Of a DNA stretch of 64,000 bases, positions 52,383 to 59,329 are shown piece after piece (the first letter of the stretch is position 1; the number at the start of each line of letters is the position of its first letter). The stretch is taken from positions 310,001 to 374,000 of the forward strand of contig NZ_NWVD01000002.1 in NCBI RefSeq assembly GCF_002374835.1. Direction: 5' to 3'. The DNA comes from Sphingomonas ginsenosidimutans. Its GTDB lineage: Bacteria; Pseudomonadota; Alphaproteobacteria; Sphingomonadales; Sphingomonadaceae. The notes beneath the pieces were generated by a model. That model did not search any database, was not told the DNA's origin, and was given only the letters and a program-made list of their open reading frames with translations. A program made the position numbers and the translations under genes.

Positions 52383-54430
52383 AGGTTCCGCGCCTGCACC
52401 GCGCGATCCAGCACCGCGGCACGGGCGCGCTGCGCCGGGGCGTTGAAATGGATCGTGTCGCCTTCCATCGCCGGGATGGTGTGCGCCCGCGAGGCACCGA
52501 CCGACGCGGCGCTGGGAATGACGCCCAGGGCGTATCGCGAGTTATCGCCCGCGACGACCTTGGGATTGCCCGCGAAGTAGCGCAGCGCATCCTGCCATCC
52601 GCCGATCCCCGGCGCGGTGTCCGTTGCCGGATCGGTCGCCGGGGTCGCGGCCGGGTTGCTGGTCAGCCACGTGTCGAAGTCGCCGGCCGCACCGTAGCAG
52701 GTGACGCCCAGGATCACCGTCGCACCGGCGTCGAGCCAGTAATTCGCGGCGTTGATATACCCCTGCGTGAACTCCGCACGCGTGGTGCCCAGCGTCCAGT
52801 CCTGCTGACCGAACGCGATATAGGCGGCGCGCAGGTCGTACCCGCGCGACTTCAGATACTGCGCCTTGGCCGCCGCGAAATAGCCGTTCGGATCGAAATA
52901 GCTGTCGGTGAACGGGTAGATGTAGCCGGCCACATCCTGCGCGCGCGCCGCCGCCATATATGTCCAGGTGATGTTGTCGGCGCCGGTCTGCGTAGCGCCC
53001 GTACCGGCCGGCTGCACCGTCGACGCCGTGGCCTGCGCCGGCACCGCCGTCGCCTTGTAGACGTTGCCGCTGGCCAGCACGTAGGTGCCCTTGTCCACCT
53101 TCAGCCCGTTCGCCCAGGCGCGCAGCACGCCGCACCAGTCGTGGACCAGCGAGGTGGAGCCGATCGCGAAGTTCGCCGCCATCAGATGCGTGCCGCGCTC
53201 GGCCGCCAGTTCCGACAGCCGCGGCCAGATCGACCCCTTGTTCCCGCCCAGCGGCCGGACGCCGTCCGCCAGTAGCGGCCCGCGCGAGCGCGTGGCATCC
53301 GGGACGCTCGCCGAACCGTTTTCGTTGGACTGGCCGTTGACGATCACCATCACGCGCCGCGACGCGGTCGCCATCAGGTCGCCGTTGGTCAGCGCGCGGC
53401 GCGGCAGCGCGTTCAGCTGCGCGGCGACCATCGGCAGGTTGATCGGCAACCCGTCCTTGAAGACCAGCAGGTGCATCGCGGCGAGCTTCATCGCCGGATA
53501 CTGCGCCGCGGTTCCGCCGACGCTGGAGCCGCCGATGAAGAAATCGGTTGCCTGCCGCGTCGCCGCGCCACCGGCGGTCGCGTCCACCAGCGCCGGCATC
53601 ACCGTCAGCGGCGCACCGTCGAGCGCGACGCTCAGATCGCCGCTCTTGTGATCCCACGCGATCACCACACGGTGATCGGTGCCGTCGATCGCGCCGCCAA
53701 ATGAATTTCCGAACACGTTCTGGCCGCCGACAGTCACCATCGGCTGAAGGTTGCCGTTCGCCGCCGCGATCAGCTTCAGCCCCGGCGACGTGGTATCGAC
53801 CTGATTGCCCAGAACGAACACGCTGCCGCTGGGCAGCGCCATGTTGATCGTGAACGCCAGGATGAAGCTGTCGGTCGACAGGTCCAGCGCGACGCGGCTG
53901 CGGTCCACCACCAGCGGCTGGGTGGCGATCCCGCCGGGGAAGGTGATGTAGCCCGGCGTGGCGGCGTATTGCGCCTGCGTCGGGCTGGTCAGGCTGGCGG
54001 GCACCGCATCGTTCATCTGGCCGGACGCATCGCGCGCGGCATACTGGCCGCTGCGGTAGCCCTCGGCCAGCAACAGGAAGCCGCCCTTGTATTTGGACGA
54101 TCCGCGGGTGGGGTCGATCTCCGCGGTCTTGCCGACGACGATCGTCTGCATGACGGTACGCGGGCTGTTCGCGCGCCCCGCCAGCGTCTCCGTCACCTTC
54201 ACCGCATAGCTGCCCGGCAGCGCCACCGATCCCGTGATCGTGCGCGCGGCGCTGTTGAGCGTCAGCCCCGAAGGAAGGCCCGACGCGGTAAGGGCCGACC
54301 CCGCCGTCGCGCCGACGATGTCGATCGTGACGGGGACGTTGGGCACGATCGGCGCGCGCGGCGTGAGCAACAGCTCGGCCAGCACGCGATTGCCATTGGC
54401 CGCAACGAAGCGGCGGAGCCGGGTCGCCAT
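52376..54430 (-). CDS. Large head-region protein with Ig-like, LamG-like and SGNH-esterase-like domains
   Basis: 684 residues. An N-terminal helix leads to an Ig-like domain (about 25-100, VTIDIVGATAGSALTASGLP and GSYAVKVTETLAG), a concanavalin/LamG-like domain (about 150-330), and a C-terminal SGNH-like domain (about 345-684) with VIVNGQSNENGS (block I Ser), AYIAFGQQDW (block III-like) and EGDTIHFN (Asp-x-x-His of block V). SGNH enzymes of this layout deacetylate sugars. It lies between the capsid-side small gene and the connectors, where capsid decoration proteins are found, rather than at the tail tip. It may be a head fibre that handles surface glycans. Confidence 0.72.
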   Translation of the reverse strand: MATRLRRFVAANGNRVLAELLLTPRAPIVPNVPVTIDIVGATAGSALTASGLPSGLTLNSAARTITGSVALPGSYAVKVTETLAGRANSPRTVMQTIVVGKTAEIDPTRGSSKYKGGFLLLAEGYRSGQYAARDASGQMNDAVPASLTSPTQAQYAATPGYITFPGGIATQPLVVDRSRVALDLSTDSFILAFTINMALPSGSVFVLGNQVDTTSPGLKLIAAANGNLQPMVTVGGQNVFGNSFGGAIDGTDHRVVIAWDHKSGDLSVALDGAPLTVMPALVDATAGGAATRQATDFFIGGSSVGGTAAQYPAMKLAAMHLLVFKDGLPINLPMVAAQLNALPRRALTNGDLMATASRRVMVIVNGQSNENGSASVPDATRSRGPLLADGVRPLGGNKGSIWPRLSELAAERGTHLMAANFAIGSTSLVHDWCGVLRAWANGLKVDKGTYVLASGNVYKATAVPAQATASTVQPAGTGATQTGADNITWTYMAAARAQDVAGYIYPFTDSYFDPNGYFAAAKAQYLKSRGYDLRAAYIAFGQQDWTLGTTRAEFTQGYINAANYWLDAGATVILGVTCYGAAGDFDTWLTSNPAATPATDPATDTAPGIGGWQDALRYFAGNPKVVAGDNSRYALGVIPSAASVGASRAHTIPAMEGDTIHFNAPAQRARAAVLDRAVQARNLW

Positions 54431-54431
54431 A

Positions 54432-54692
54432 TCAGGCTTCCTTGTTCTTCGCGGCAGGCGCGTTCTTGTTCGACGGCGCCTTCGCGGCCTTCGCCTCGCG
54501 CTCCTCGGCCGCGGCTTCGCTTTCGAAGTCGGGGCGATAGCCCTCCTTGGCTTCCTGTGCGGTCGCCGCGCGGACCAGGCCGTGCTTCTCCAGCGCGTCG
54601 AATCGCTGGTTGCTGATGTCGCGCAGGATCATGCCCTCGCGCACCGTGCCGTTGTCGCCGTGATGGTCGACCAGGACATATGCGTCCTTCAT
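54432..54692 (-). CDS. Small post-capsid gene, unknown function
   Basis: 86 residues. KDAYVLVDHHGDNGTVREGM and FDALEKHGLVRAATAQEAKE, then a lysine/alanine/glutamate-rich tail. It occupies the same place as the 90-residue gene after the capsid of element B (also starting with a V-H-H/D motif and ending a strand with L-G-V-V), and the two look distantly related. Possible capsid-associated factor. Confidence 0.65.
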   Translation of the reverse strand: MKDAYVLVDHHGDNGTVREGMILRDISNQRFDALEKHGLVRAATAQEAKEGYRPDFESEAAAEEREAKAAKAPSNKNAPAAKNKEA

Positions 54693-54720
54693 GGATCTTC
54701 TCCTTTCAACGCAGGGGTAT

Positions 54721-54741
54721 GGGGCGCCGCACGGGCGCCCC
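54721..54741 (-). terminator. Hairpin between capsid remnant and small gene
   Basis: An 8-bp perfect stem (54721-54728 with 54734-54741) and a 5-nt loop, 14 bp after the capsid stop. Many phages have such a structure behind the capsid gene that limits read-through or stabilises the RNA. Confidence 0.45.
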
Positions 54742-54754
54742 GCTCACCGGCTCA

Positions 54755-54844
54755 TCACAGGCCGGTGAAATTGCCCTTGGTCAGCGCGGCGAGGCGGCGA
54801 ACGACCAGCGCCAGGCGCTTCTCGGCGCGGATCGTCAGCATGTT
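54755..54844 (-). pseudogene. 3' remnant of element A major capsid gene
   Basis: On the minus strand the frame ending at 54755 reads NMLTIRAEKRLALVVRRLAA and closes with LTKGNFTGL. It aligns with the C-terminus of the intact capsid of element B, NMVTILAEERLALAIKQNGA and LIRGDFSGDA. Similarity stops upstream of the Asn-Met codons, right at the end of the integrase gene of element B. Only about 29 codons are left; the rest may lie on the far side of B. Confidence 0.75.
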
Positions 54845-54845
54845 G
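54839..54845. other. Candidate attachment-site core (CATGTTG) at the A/B junction
   Basis: CATGTTG is the last stretch shared between the A capsid remnant and the same place in the B capsid gene (59416-59422) before the sequences part. A 7-bp core beside the 3' end of a tyrosine-integrase gene is of the right size. The second att copy is outside the window, so this is a proposal only. Confidence 0.4.
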
Positions 54846-54850
54846 TGTTG

Positions 54851-56083
54851 TTATTGATATGTCAGGGTTTTTACCGCCGTGCGCAATTCTTGCGCAACGG
54901 TGCCCTCGATCAAGGCTGCGGACATGGTGTCGATCGCGCTCGCGCGCTCCTCCGCTTCCATGATCGCATGGCTGTAGATGCCGAGCGTGATCGTCGGGCT
55001 GGAATGGCCCAGCAACCGCGACGCCTCGGTAATCGGCATCCGGTTTTGCAACCACCAGCTCGCGGCGAAATGGCGCAGCGCGTGGAAGTGCAGCGCGTCG
55101 TCGGGATCGCCCAGCCCCGCCGCCTCGACCAAGGGTTGCCAGTAGTTGCGGACGAAGCCGTTGGCGACGACCTTCCCACCGGCCGCCCCACCCCGACCAA
55201 ATGAGGTGCGGATGATGATTTCGCGGTCGTTGGGGGTGTAATCGTTACGGATATAGTCGGCGATCAACGTTGCGACAGCTTGGGGGATCGGCACCACGCG
55301 CCGGCTGTCGCGTGTTTTCGGCGTCGTCAGTTCGTCCCAATCGTTGAGCGTGTGCCGAACATGCACGCGCCGGCCGGACAGGTCCACGTCGCACAGCCGC
55401 AACGCCAGTATCTCCCCGATCCGCAGCCCCGAGAACGCCGCGAGGTGGACCGCCAGCTGTGTCACGCGCCACGAATGGTGCGTCTGGTGCTTCCGCCGCA
55501 CGCTCGCCGTCGTCAGTAGCTGCCGCAACTCGTTGGCGGTGATCGTGCGGATCGTCGTGCGCGGCATCTTGCCGATAATCGCCAGCGCCTCCGATGCCGG
55601 ATTCTCGCCCGACACCAGTTTCCGGCGCTTGGCGAATGTCCAGAACGTGGCATAGCCGATCAGGCGTTCCATAGCTGTTCGAGCGGACAGCCCTTCGACC
55701 TCGCGTAGCGTGTAGAACCAGCGTTCAAGGACCGTGCCGTCAACGTCCGCCATCCTCATCTTGCCCAGGTGCGGCACGATGGCGTTGGCGATCAGATTGA
55801 CCAGGTTACGGTGCGACCCCCGCTTGATCTGGCCATCCTCAAAACGACGATCGTTGTGGATGCCGTATTCGGTCGCGGCCTGCGCAACGGTCGCGTCGAT
55901 CGCGACACCCGTTAACTTGTTCTGCGCCGCGCTACTCTCGATCTTGAGCCGGAATGCATCGGCTTCCTTCTTGCGCGCGAACGTGCGTTGCTTGTGCTGT
56001 TCGCCCGCCAGATAGCGCACGATCCACTTTTCCCCGGTCGAGCCGTCCGGCCGCGTCCAGCGCCTTTTGTTCACACTCGCCAT
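54851..56083 (-). CDS. int: Tyrosine-type integrase
   Basis: 410 residues from the ATG at 56083, overlapping the stop of the AlpA-like gene by 1 bp. An N-terminal Arm-binding region (MASVNKRRWTRPDGSTGEKW), a core-binding SAM-like domain (about 65-170) and the catalytic domain with Arg221 (SGLRIGEIL), Lys256 (TTPKTRDSRRVVP), His334 and Arg337 (HALRHFAA), His360 (LLGHSS) and Tyr370 (TLGIYSHA). All catalytic residues are present. Its 3' end abuts the broken capsid gene of element A. Confidence 0.92.
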   Translation of the reverse strand: MASVNKRRWTRPDGSTGEKWIVRYLAGEQHKQRTFARKKEADAFRLKIESSAAQNKLTGVAIDATVAQAATEYGIHNDRRFEDGQIKRGSHRNLVNLIANAIVPHLGKMRMADVDGTVLERWFYTLREVEGLSARTAMERLIGYATFWTFAKRRKLVSGENPASEALAIIGKMPRTTIRTITANELRQLLTTASVRRKHQTHHSWRVTQLAVHLAAFSGLRIGEILALRLCDVDLSGRRVHVRHTLNDWDELTTPKTRDSRRVVPIPQAVATLIADYIRNDYTPNDREIIIRTSFGRGGAAGGKVVANGFVRNYWQPLVEAAGLGDPDDALHFHALRHFAASWWLQNRMPITEASRLLGHSSPTITLGIYSHAIMEAEERASAIDTMSAALIEGTVAQELRTAVKTLTYQ

Positions 56084-56280
56084 CAGCGCGCCTCCCGCTC
56101 TAATGCGGCGAAGTATTTCGCCAGCGTGGAGCGGCGGGCGCATACCTTGCCGCCAATCTTGAAGGTCGGCAGGTGCCCCTGCGCGTGTAGATGATAGACC
56201 TGCTTTGCAGACATTCGGAGGTGCCCGGAAATCGCGGGAACCCCATAAAGCAAATCGGCCGCTTGCGGCTGAATATCCAT
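56083..56280 (-). CDS. AlpA-like / helix-turn-helix excisionase
   Basis: 65 residues: LLYGVPAISGHLRMSAKQVY, HLHAQGHLPTFKIGGKVCAR and RSTLAKYFAALER. This is a winged-helix MerR-like domain of the AlpA/excisionase type that recognises DNA and assists excision or activates int. In P4-like satellites and PICIs such a gene precedes int, as here with 1-bp overlap. Confidence 0.85.
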   Translation of the reverse strand: MDIQPQAADLLYGVPAISGHLRMSAKQVYHLHAQGHLPTFKIGGKVCARRSTLAKYFAALEREAR

Positions 56281-56329
56281 GGTGCTTTCCTCTGCTGGCC
56301 CCGCCCGCACCGCGAGCGGGGCGGGATCA

Positions 56330-56530
56330 TCAGTTCTTCGCCGGATCAGCGAGGCAACCCAAGTGATTGCCGATTTCGCCGGCCATCCACCCCATCGCCT
56401 CGACCGCTTCGCCCAGCCCGCTTGTGGCAGGGTCATCGGACAGGCCGGACGCGACCGCATAGCAAAGCTGGCGCAGCCCCTCGGCGCGATCGGCCATCGT
56501 GCGAACGGTCGCTATCTCCGCGCCGGTCAT
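56330..56530 (-). CDS. Small hypothetical protein of element B
   Basis: 66 residues: MTGAEIATVRTMADRAEGLR, QLCYAVASGLSDDPATSGLG and AMGWMAGEIGNHLGCLADP. It is soluble and helical and couples to the upstream gene by an ATGA overlap. No family recognised. Confidence 0.6.
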   Translation of the reverse strand: MTGAEIATVRTMADRAEGLRQLCYAVASGLSDDPATSGLGEAVEAMGWMAGEIGNHLGCLADPAKN

Positions 56531-57129
56531 CTCCGGACCTCATGCCGGCGCATGGGAGGATGCCGCAGCTGGTAGCTATTACCCCACGGTCCCGCCACAA
56601 CAGCACAGCGCGACGCGCGAATGCGATCGCGGTGCCGTTCCAGCAGGTCGACCACGTCCGCTTCGTCATCCTCGCCAGCAGCATCGCCGCCCGGATCGGC
56701 CAAGTCGCAACCGGGACCGCTCCCGGCGTGCGTCATGAATTCGTCCTCGGCACCCCATGTGCCATCGGCTTCGTCGCCGTTCGGCTCATCGTCTTCATGC
56801 GCGCCATCGCCCATCAACTCATGCAGGGCACGCCGTTGCGCGCGCGGGTGGCGGCTCTCCCACTCCACCCAGGCGCCGTCGATCGCGTCGGCATCGTCGG
56901 AAGGGCGATGCTCGGCGAGCGTGCGATAAGTGAGGTGCCGCCCGCGATCGTCGATACAGGTTTGCCCAGCCTCGCTATCCTCAAGGTCAATATCGCCGTC
57001 GCGCGCGTCCAGCAGGGCAATCAGGCCCTCGACGGCCTCCTCGATCGTCCCGCGCTCGCAAAGCGCCACAGTCGCCAGCAGACGCGCCACGCGGCGCTCT
57101 GACGGCGGGTGTATCGTTCCCATGTGCAT
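56527..57129 (-). CDS. Acidic hypothetical protein, first gene of the int operon
   Basis: 200 residues (an ATG at 57123 is also possible). The N-terminal part is helical (ERRVARLLATVALCERGTIE, EEAVEGLIALLDARDG); the middle is very acidic (HEDDEPNGDEADGTWGAEDE, EDDEADVVDLLERHRDR). No known family. It is the first gene of the run leading to alpA and int, and the three repeat motifs at 57136-57386 lie right before it, so it likely belongs to the early control of the element. Confidence 0.6.
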   Translation of the reverse strand: MHMGTIHPPSERRVARLLATVALCERGTIEEAVEGLIALLDARDGDIDLEDSEAGQTCIDDRGRHLTYRTLAEHRPSDDADAIDGAWVEWESRHPRAQRRALHELMGDGAHEDDEPNGDEADGTWGAEDEFMTHAGSGPGCDLADPGGDAAGEDDEADVVDLLERHRDRIRASRCAVVAGPWGNSYQLRHPPMRRHEVRR

Positions 57130-57135
57130 GTTCGT

Positions 57136-57386
57136 TCTCTCTAGTCGGAACGGCTTTCCACAGCCGTTGACCGGGTCGGCCGGTCGCCGGGGGGTGGAAA
57201 CCTGCTAGAGAGACAGGTCGACGGCTTTTACGCTTTCGCGCTGGACATGACGCGCCGCCCCCGGCTACGAAGCCGAAGTCGGAGCGCCGCCAAGCGCTCA
57301 CGCGGGGCCGGCCGCCAAGCCTGCCCTTCACGATCGGGGTCCGGCGCCAACCGGCTCGATCGCTATCTCTAGTCCGGGTTTCCACA
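57136..57386. repeat. Three copies of a two-part motif TCTCTAG...TTTCCAC in the early control region
   Basis: Copy 1 (57138-57162) and copy 3 (57366-57386) read left to right, copy 2 (57193-57212) is inverted. TCTCTAG is followed by TTTCCAC after 10, 6 and 4 nt; the sequence after TCTCTAG begins TC in copies 1 and 3. Copy 1 also sits on a perfect 6-bp hairpin (ACGGCT-N6-AGCCGT). The region from 57130 to 57529 is otherwise gene-free. Likely operators of an element-encoded regulator; binding sites for replication proteins are an alternative. Confidence 0.55.
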
Positions 57387-57494
57387 CCCACGGACAATGT
57401 GCCGATTTCAGACACCAAGCGCAAGCCATCCCCCGCCAAGGGGATCGCTTCCGCGCGCTCGGTTCGTCGCATTTTTCGTATGTGCGTTTTATTG

Positions 57495-57523
57495 TTGCAC
57501 CCGGCCTTTTCCGTAGCTACAAA
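57495..57523 (+). promoter_or_regulatory. brnTA promoter (TTGCAC - 17 bp - TACAAA) with palindrome
   Basis: The -35 TTGCAC (57495-57500) and -10 TACAAA (57518-57523) are 17 bp apart. The expected start point falls at about the ATG of brnT, so the message may be leaderless; there is no ribosome site. A perfect palindrome GTAGCTAC (57513-57520) overlaps the -10 and could bind the antitoxin. Confidence 0.5.
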
Positions 57524-57529
57524 CAATCT

Positions 57530-57781
57530 ATGGACATTGAGTTCGACCCCGCAAAGGACGCCGCCAACGTCGAGAAGCACGGCGTCTCGCTGGCGCGGGC
57601 CGTCGAACTGGCCGGGATCGTGGTCGTGCAGGACGATCGGTTCGAGGAACCGCGCTTCCGCCTGTACGGCACGATCGACGGGGTGGCCCATTGCGCGGCG
57701 GTGACGATGCGCGGCAGCGTCGTCCGCGTCATCAACCTGCGCCGCGCCCATGCAAAGGAGATGCGCCGACATGGCCTCTGA
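57530..57781 (+). CDS. brnT: BrnT-family toxin (RelE-fold ribonuclease)
   Basis: 83 residues: MDIEFDPAKDAANVEKHGVS, then AVELAGIVVVQDDRFEEPRF, RLYGTIDGVAHCAAVTMRG and VRVINLRRAHAKEMRRH. The FDPAKDAANVEKHGVS start, the RYxxIG-like RLYGTIDG and the final INLRRAHAKE block are BrnT hallmarks. BrnT cleaves RNA and is neutralised by BrnA, whose gene overlaps its end by 11 bp. It is on the opposite strand to the structural genes and may stabilise the element. Confidence 0.9.
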   Translation: MDIEFDPAKDAANVEKHGVSLARAVELAGIVVVQDDRFEEPRFRLYGTIDGVAHCAAVTMRGSVVRVINLRRAHAKEMRRHGL

Positions 57782-58046
57782 CACCCCCCCGGTCGTTTTC
57801 GATGACGACAACCCTGAATGGACGGCGGAAGACTTCGCCCGCGCCCGCCCGATCAGCGACTTCCCCGCGCTCGCCAAGGCGTTCCCGAATGGGAGCCGCC
57901 CGGTTGGCCGTCCGAAGGGGTCCACCACGTCCAACAAGACGCAGGTGACACTGCGGCTGGATAACGACGTGCTGGCACGCTGGCGCGCCACCGGCCTCGG
58001 CTGGCAGTCGCGCATCAACGAGGCGCTGCGCAAGGTCGCGCCCTGA
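57771..58046 (+). CDS. brnA: BrnA-family antitoxin
   Basis: 91 residues from the ATG at 57771 (GGAG upstream). N-terminal NPEWTAEDFARARPISDFPA binds toxin; the C-terminal ribbon-helix-helix QVTLRLDNDVLARWRATGLGW followed by QSRINEALRK binds DNA. Typical BrnA layout. It probably represses the pair at the palindrome before brnT. Confidence 0.9.
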   Translation: MASDTPPVVFDDDNPEWTAEDFARARPISDFPALAKAFPNGSRPVGRPKGSTTSNKTQVTLRLDNDVLARWRATGLGWQSRINEALRKVAP

Positions 58047-58069
58047 CGATAGGAAAGGACAGGACAGGA

Positions 58070-58732
58070 TCAGCCGGCCGTCGCGATCGGCCGGCCGATC
58101 CGATCCGGCCAGGTCGCGACCTTCTCTTGATCGATGCCCCCAGCGCCGACGCTGGTCAGCTCGCCCCAGCCACCGACGAAGCACAGGCCGTCGTTGGCCA
58201 GCGACCATGCACGCTGCTCGCGAAGCGCGGTCGCTGCGGCCGAAGCCGTTACACCCGCCGCGAACACGTCATCCGCAACCGGCGGCGACGAAAGCGCCAT
58301 GATCGCCGCGAGGGTGAAGGGCGTGTATTGCGAGCCAAGATAGGCTTGGCTCGATGCCACCACCCACGCCTCGGCGCGCTGGCGCTGGTCGCTCCACATC
58401 GCGGCGAACAGCATCAGGTCATTGTGCCCGTTGATCCTGCCCGTTGGATTGCCGCGATCGTTCCTGTCGCGGATCGCCGACGTGATCGCCGGCAGACGAC
58501 GCAACGCCTCCTCAGTGGTGGCGCTGGTCTCGCACGCGCGCGCCACGTCGTTCAGATCGACACAGCCGGAACCGGCGATGGCAATGCGCAGGGACGGCGA
58601 CACCGTAACCTTGCTGCGCAGCTGCGTGACGATCCCGGCCGCGTCGTAATAGGCCGTGTCGGTGACGAGGTAGGCGACTTGCTCATCCGCCGACACGACC
58701 GCGCTTACCGCCGTCACGGCGAGGCTCTCCAC
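58070..58732 (-). CDS. Possible HslV/proteasome-like (Ntn-hydrolase fold) phage protein
   Basis: 220 residues. VAYLVTDTAYYDAAGIVTQL, RSKVTVSPSLRIAIAGSGC and, later, FAAMWSDQRQRAEAWVVASS resemble the strand-turn layout of proteasome beta/HslV subunits (the first strands, the Lys in RSKV, then the IAGSG turn), but without the N-terminal catalytic Thr in place. Similar proteins occur near tail genes of some phages. This is a fold guess; function is unknown. Its start overlaps the tail-tip fragment by 19 bp. Confidence 0.5.
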   Translation of the reverse strand: MESLAVTAVSAVVSADEQVAYLVTDTAYYDAAGIVTQLRSKVTVSPSLRIAIAGSGCVDLNDVARACETSATTEEALRRLPAITSAIRDRNDRGNPTGRINGHNDLMLFAAMWSDQRQRAEAWVVASSQAYLGSQYTPFTLAAIMALSSPPVADDVFAAGVTASAAATALREQRAWSLANDGLCFVGGWGELTSVGAGGIDQEKVATWPDRIGRPIATAG

Positions 58733-59025
58733 CTTACGCTACCCCGGCCCGCCATGCGGCCAAGGATGAGTGGCAACCCATCGTCAGGATTTGCGCTAAA
58801 CGACGTCTGATTGCCGGTCACCGGAGGCGGTTTCGCCGTGGTCATGGCACCGATGGAAAGCGCAGCCCCCGCGACAGTGGCCACCTTCCCCACGGTTGCG
58901 ATCGTGGCGAGCGTGGACGTCGACAGGCCCAGGCCAATGCCCGCGCCCGCGACCGCACCGATACCAGTGGCCACGAGCGCAACAGCGCCTACGACGATCG
59001 CGGCGGTTTTCAGTACCTTCGACAT
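58714..59025 (-). pseudogene. Truncated N-terminus of a tail-tip (gp15-like) gene
   Basis: 103 residues starting MSKVLKTAAIVVGAVALVAT, with TGNQTSFSANPDDGLPLILG. It aligns over about 90 residues with the N-terminus of the large tail-tip protein of element A (SKVIRTAAVVVGAVALVATG, GSQTSFSANPDDGLPLMLGR) and then ends in unrelated residues. Everything between the post-capsid gene and the tail tip that exists in A (about 10 kb) is missing in B. The frame is intact, so an actual small protein is possible. Confidence 0.75.
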
Positions 59026-59056
59026 GCTGGTGTTCTCCGCGCGACGCTTTTCAGGA

Positions 59057-59329
59057 TCAGACTTCGACTTCCCAGGTCGCGAGCGATTCCGGGGTGGGCG
59101 GCCACGGCGGCGGGTTGGGCACCTCTGCTGCCGATGGCACGAATACCACCCCGTAGGAGGCGTACTTCACCTCCTCCAAAGGCGGGTCGACGTACTCCAC
59201 CACCCCGAGCGCCAGAAGCTGGCCCGCCTCGCTCGCGGGGGCTTCGTACACGTCACCCGGCGCCTTCGTGCCAAGAGAACCCTTGTCGTGATGGACAAGG
59301 GTTCGCACGCGAATGGTCATTTCTGCCAT
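59057..59329 (-). CDS. Small post-capsid gene of element B
   Basis: 90 residues (an ATG at 59320 is an alternative). EMTIRVRTLVHHDKGSLGTK, VYEAPASEAGQLLALGVVEY and a proline-rich end with PNPPPWPPTPES. It occupies the same place behind the capsid as the 86-residue gene of element A. Its start overlaps the capsid stop. Unknown function. Confidence 0.65.
   Translation of the reverse strand: MAEMTIRVRTLVHHDKGSLGTKAPGDVYEAPASEAGQLLALGVVEYVDPPLEEVKYASYGVVFVPSAAEVPNPPPWPPTPESLATWEVEV

Larger units (their letters stand above)
36000..54845. mobile_element. Element A: siphovirus-type prophage with GTA-like tail genes, interrupted at its capsid gene
   Basis: From just past the tRNA-Val to 54845 all genes are phage-like: a LexA-box control block, lysis cassette, tail tip, tape measure, tail chaperones, tail tube and head-tail connectors. 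The order matches lambda-like siphophages with alphaproteobacterial gene-transfer-agent-style gp12-gp15. The upstream head genes (capsid body, protease, portal, terminase) and any integrase of A are not visible; they may lie beyond the window. The left attachment site is not identified; its position between 35946 and 36130 is an estimate. Confidence 0.85.
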
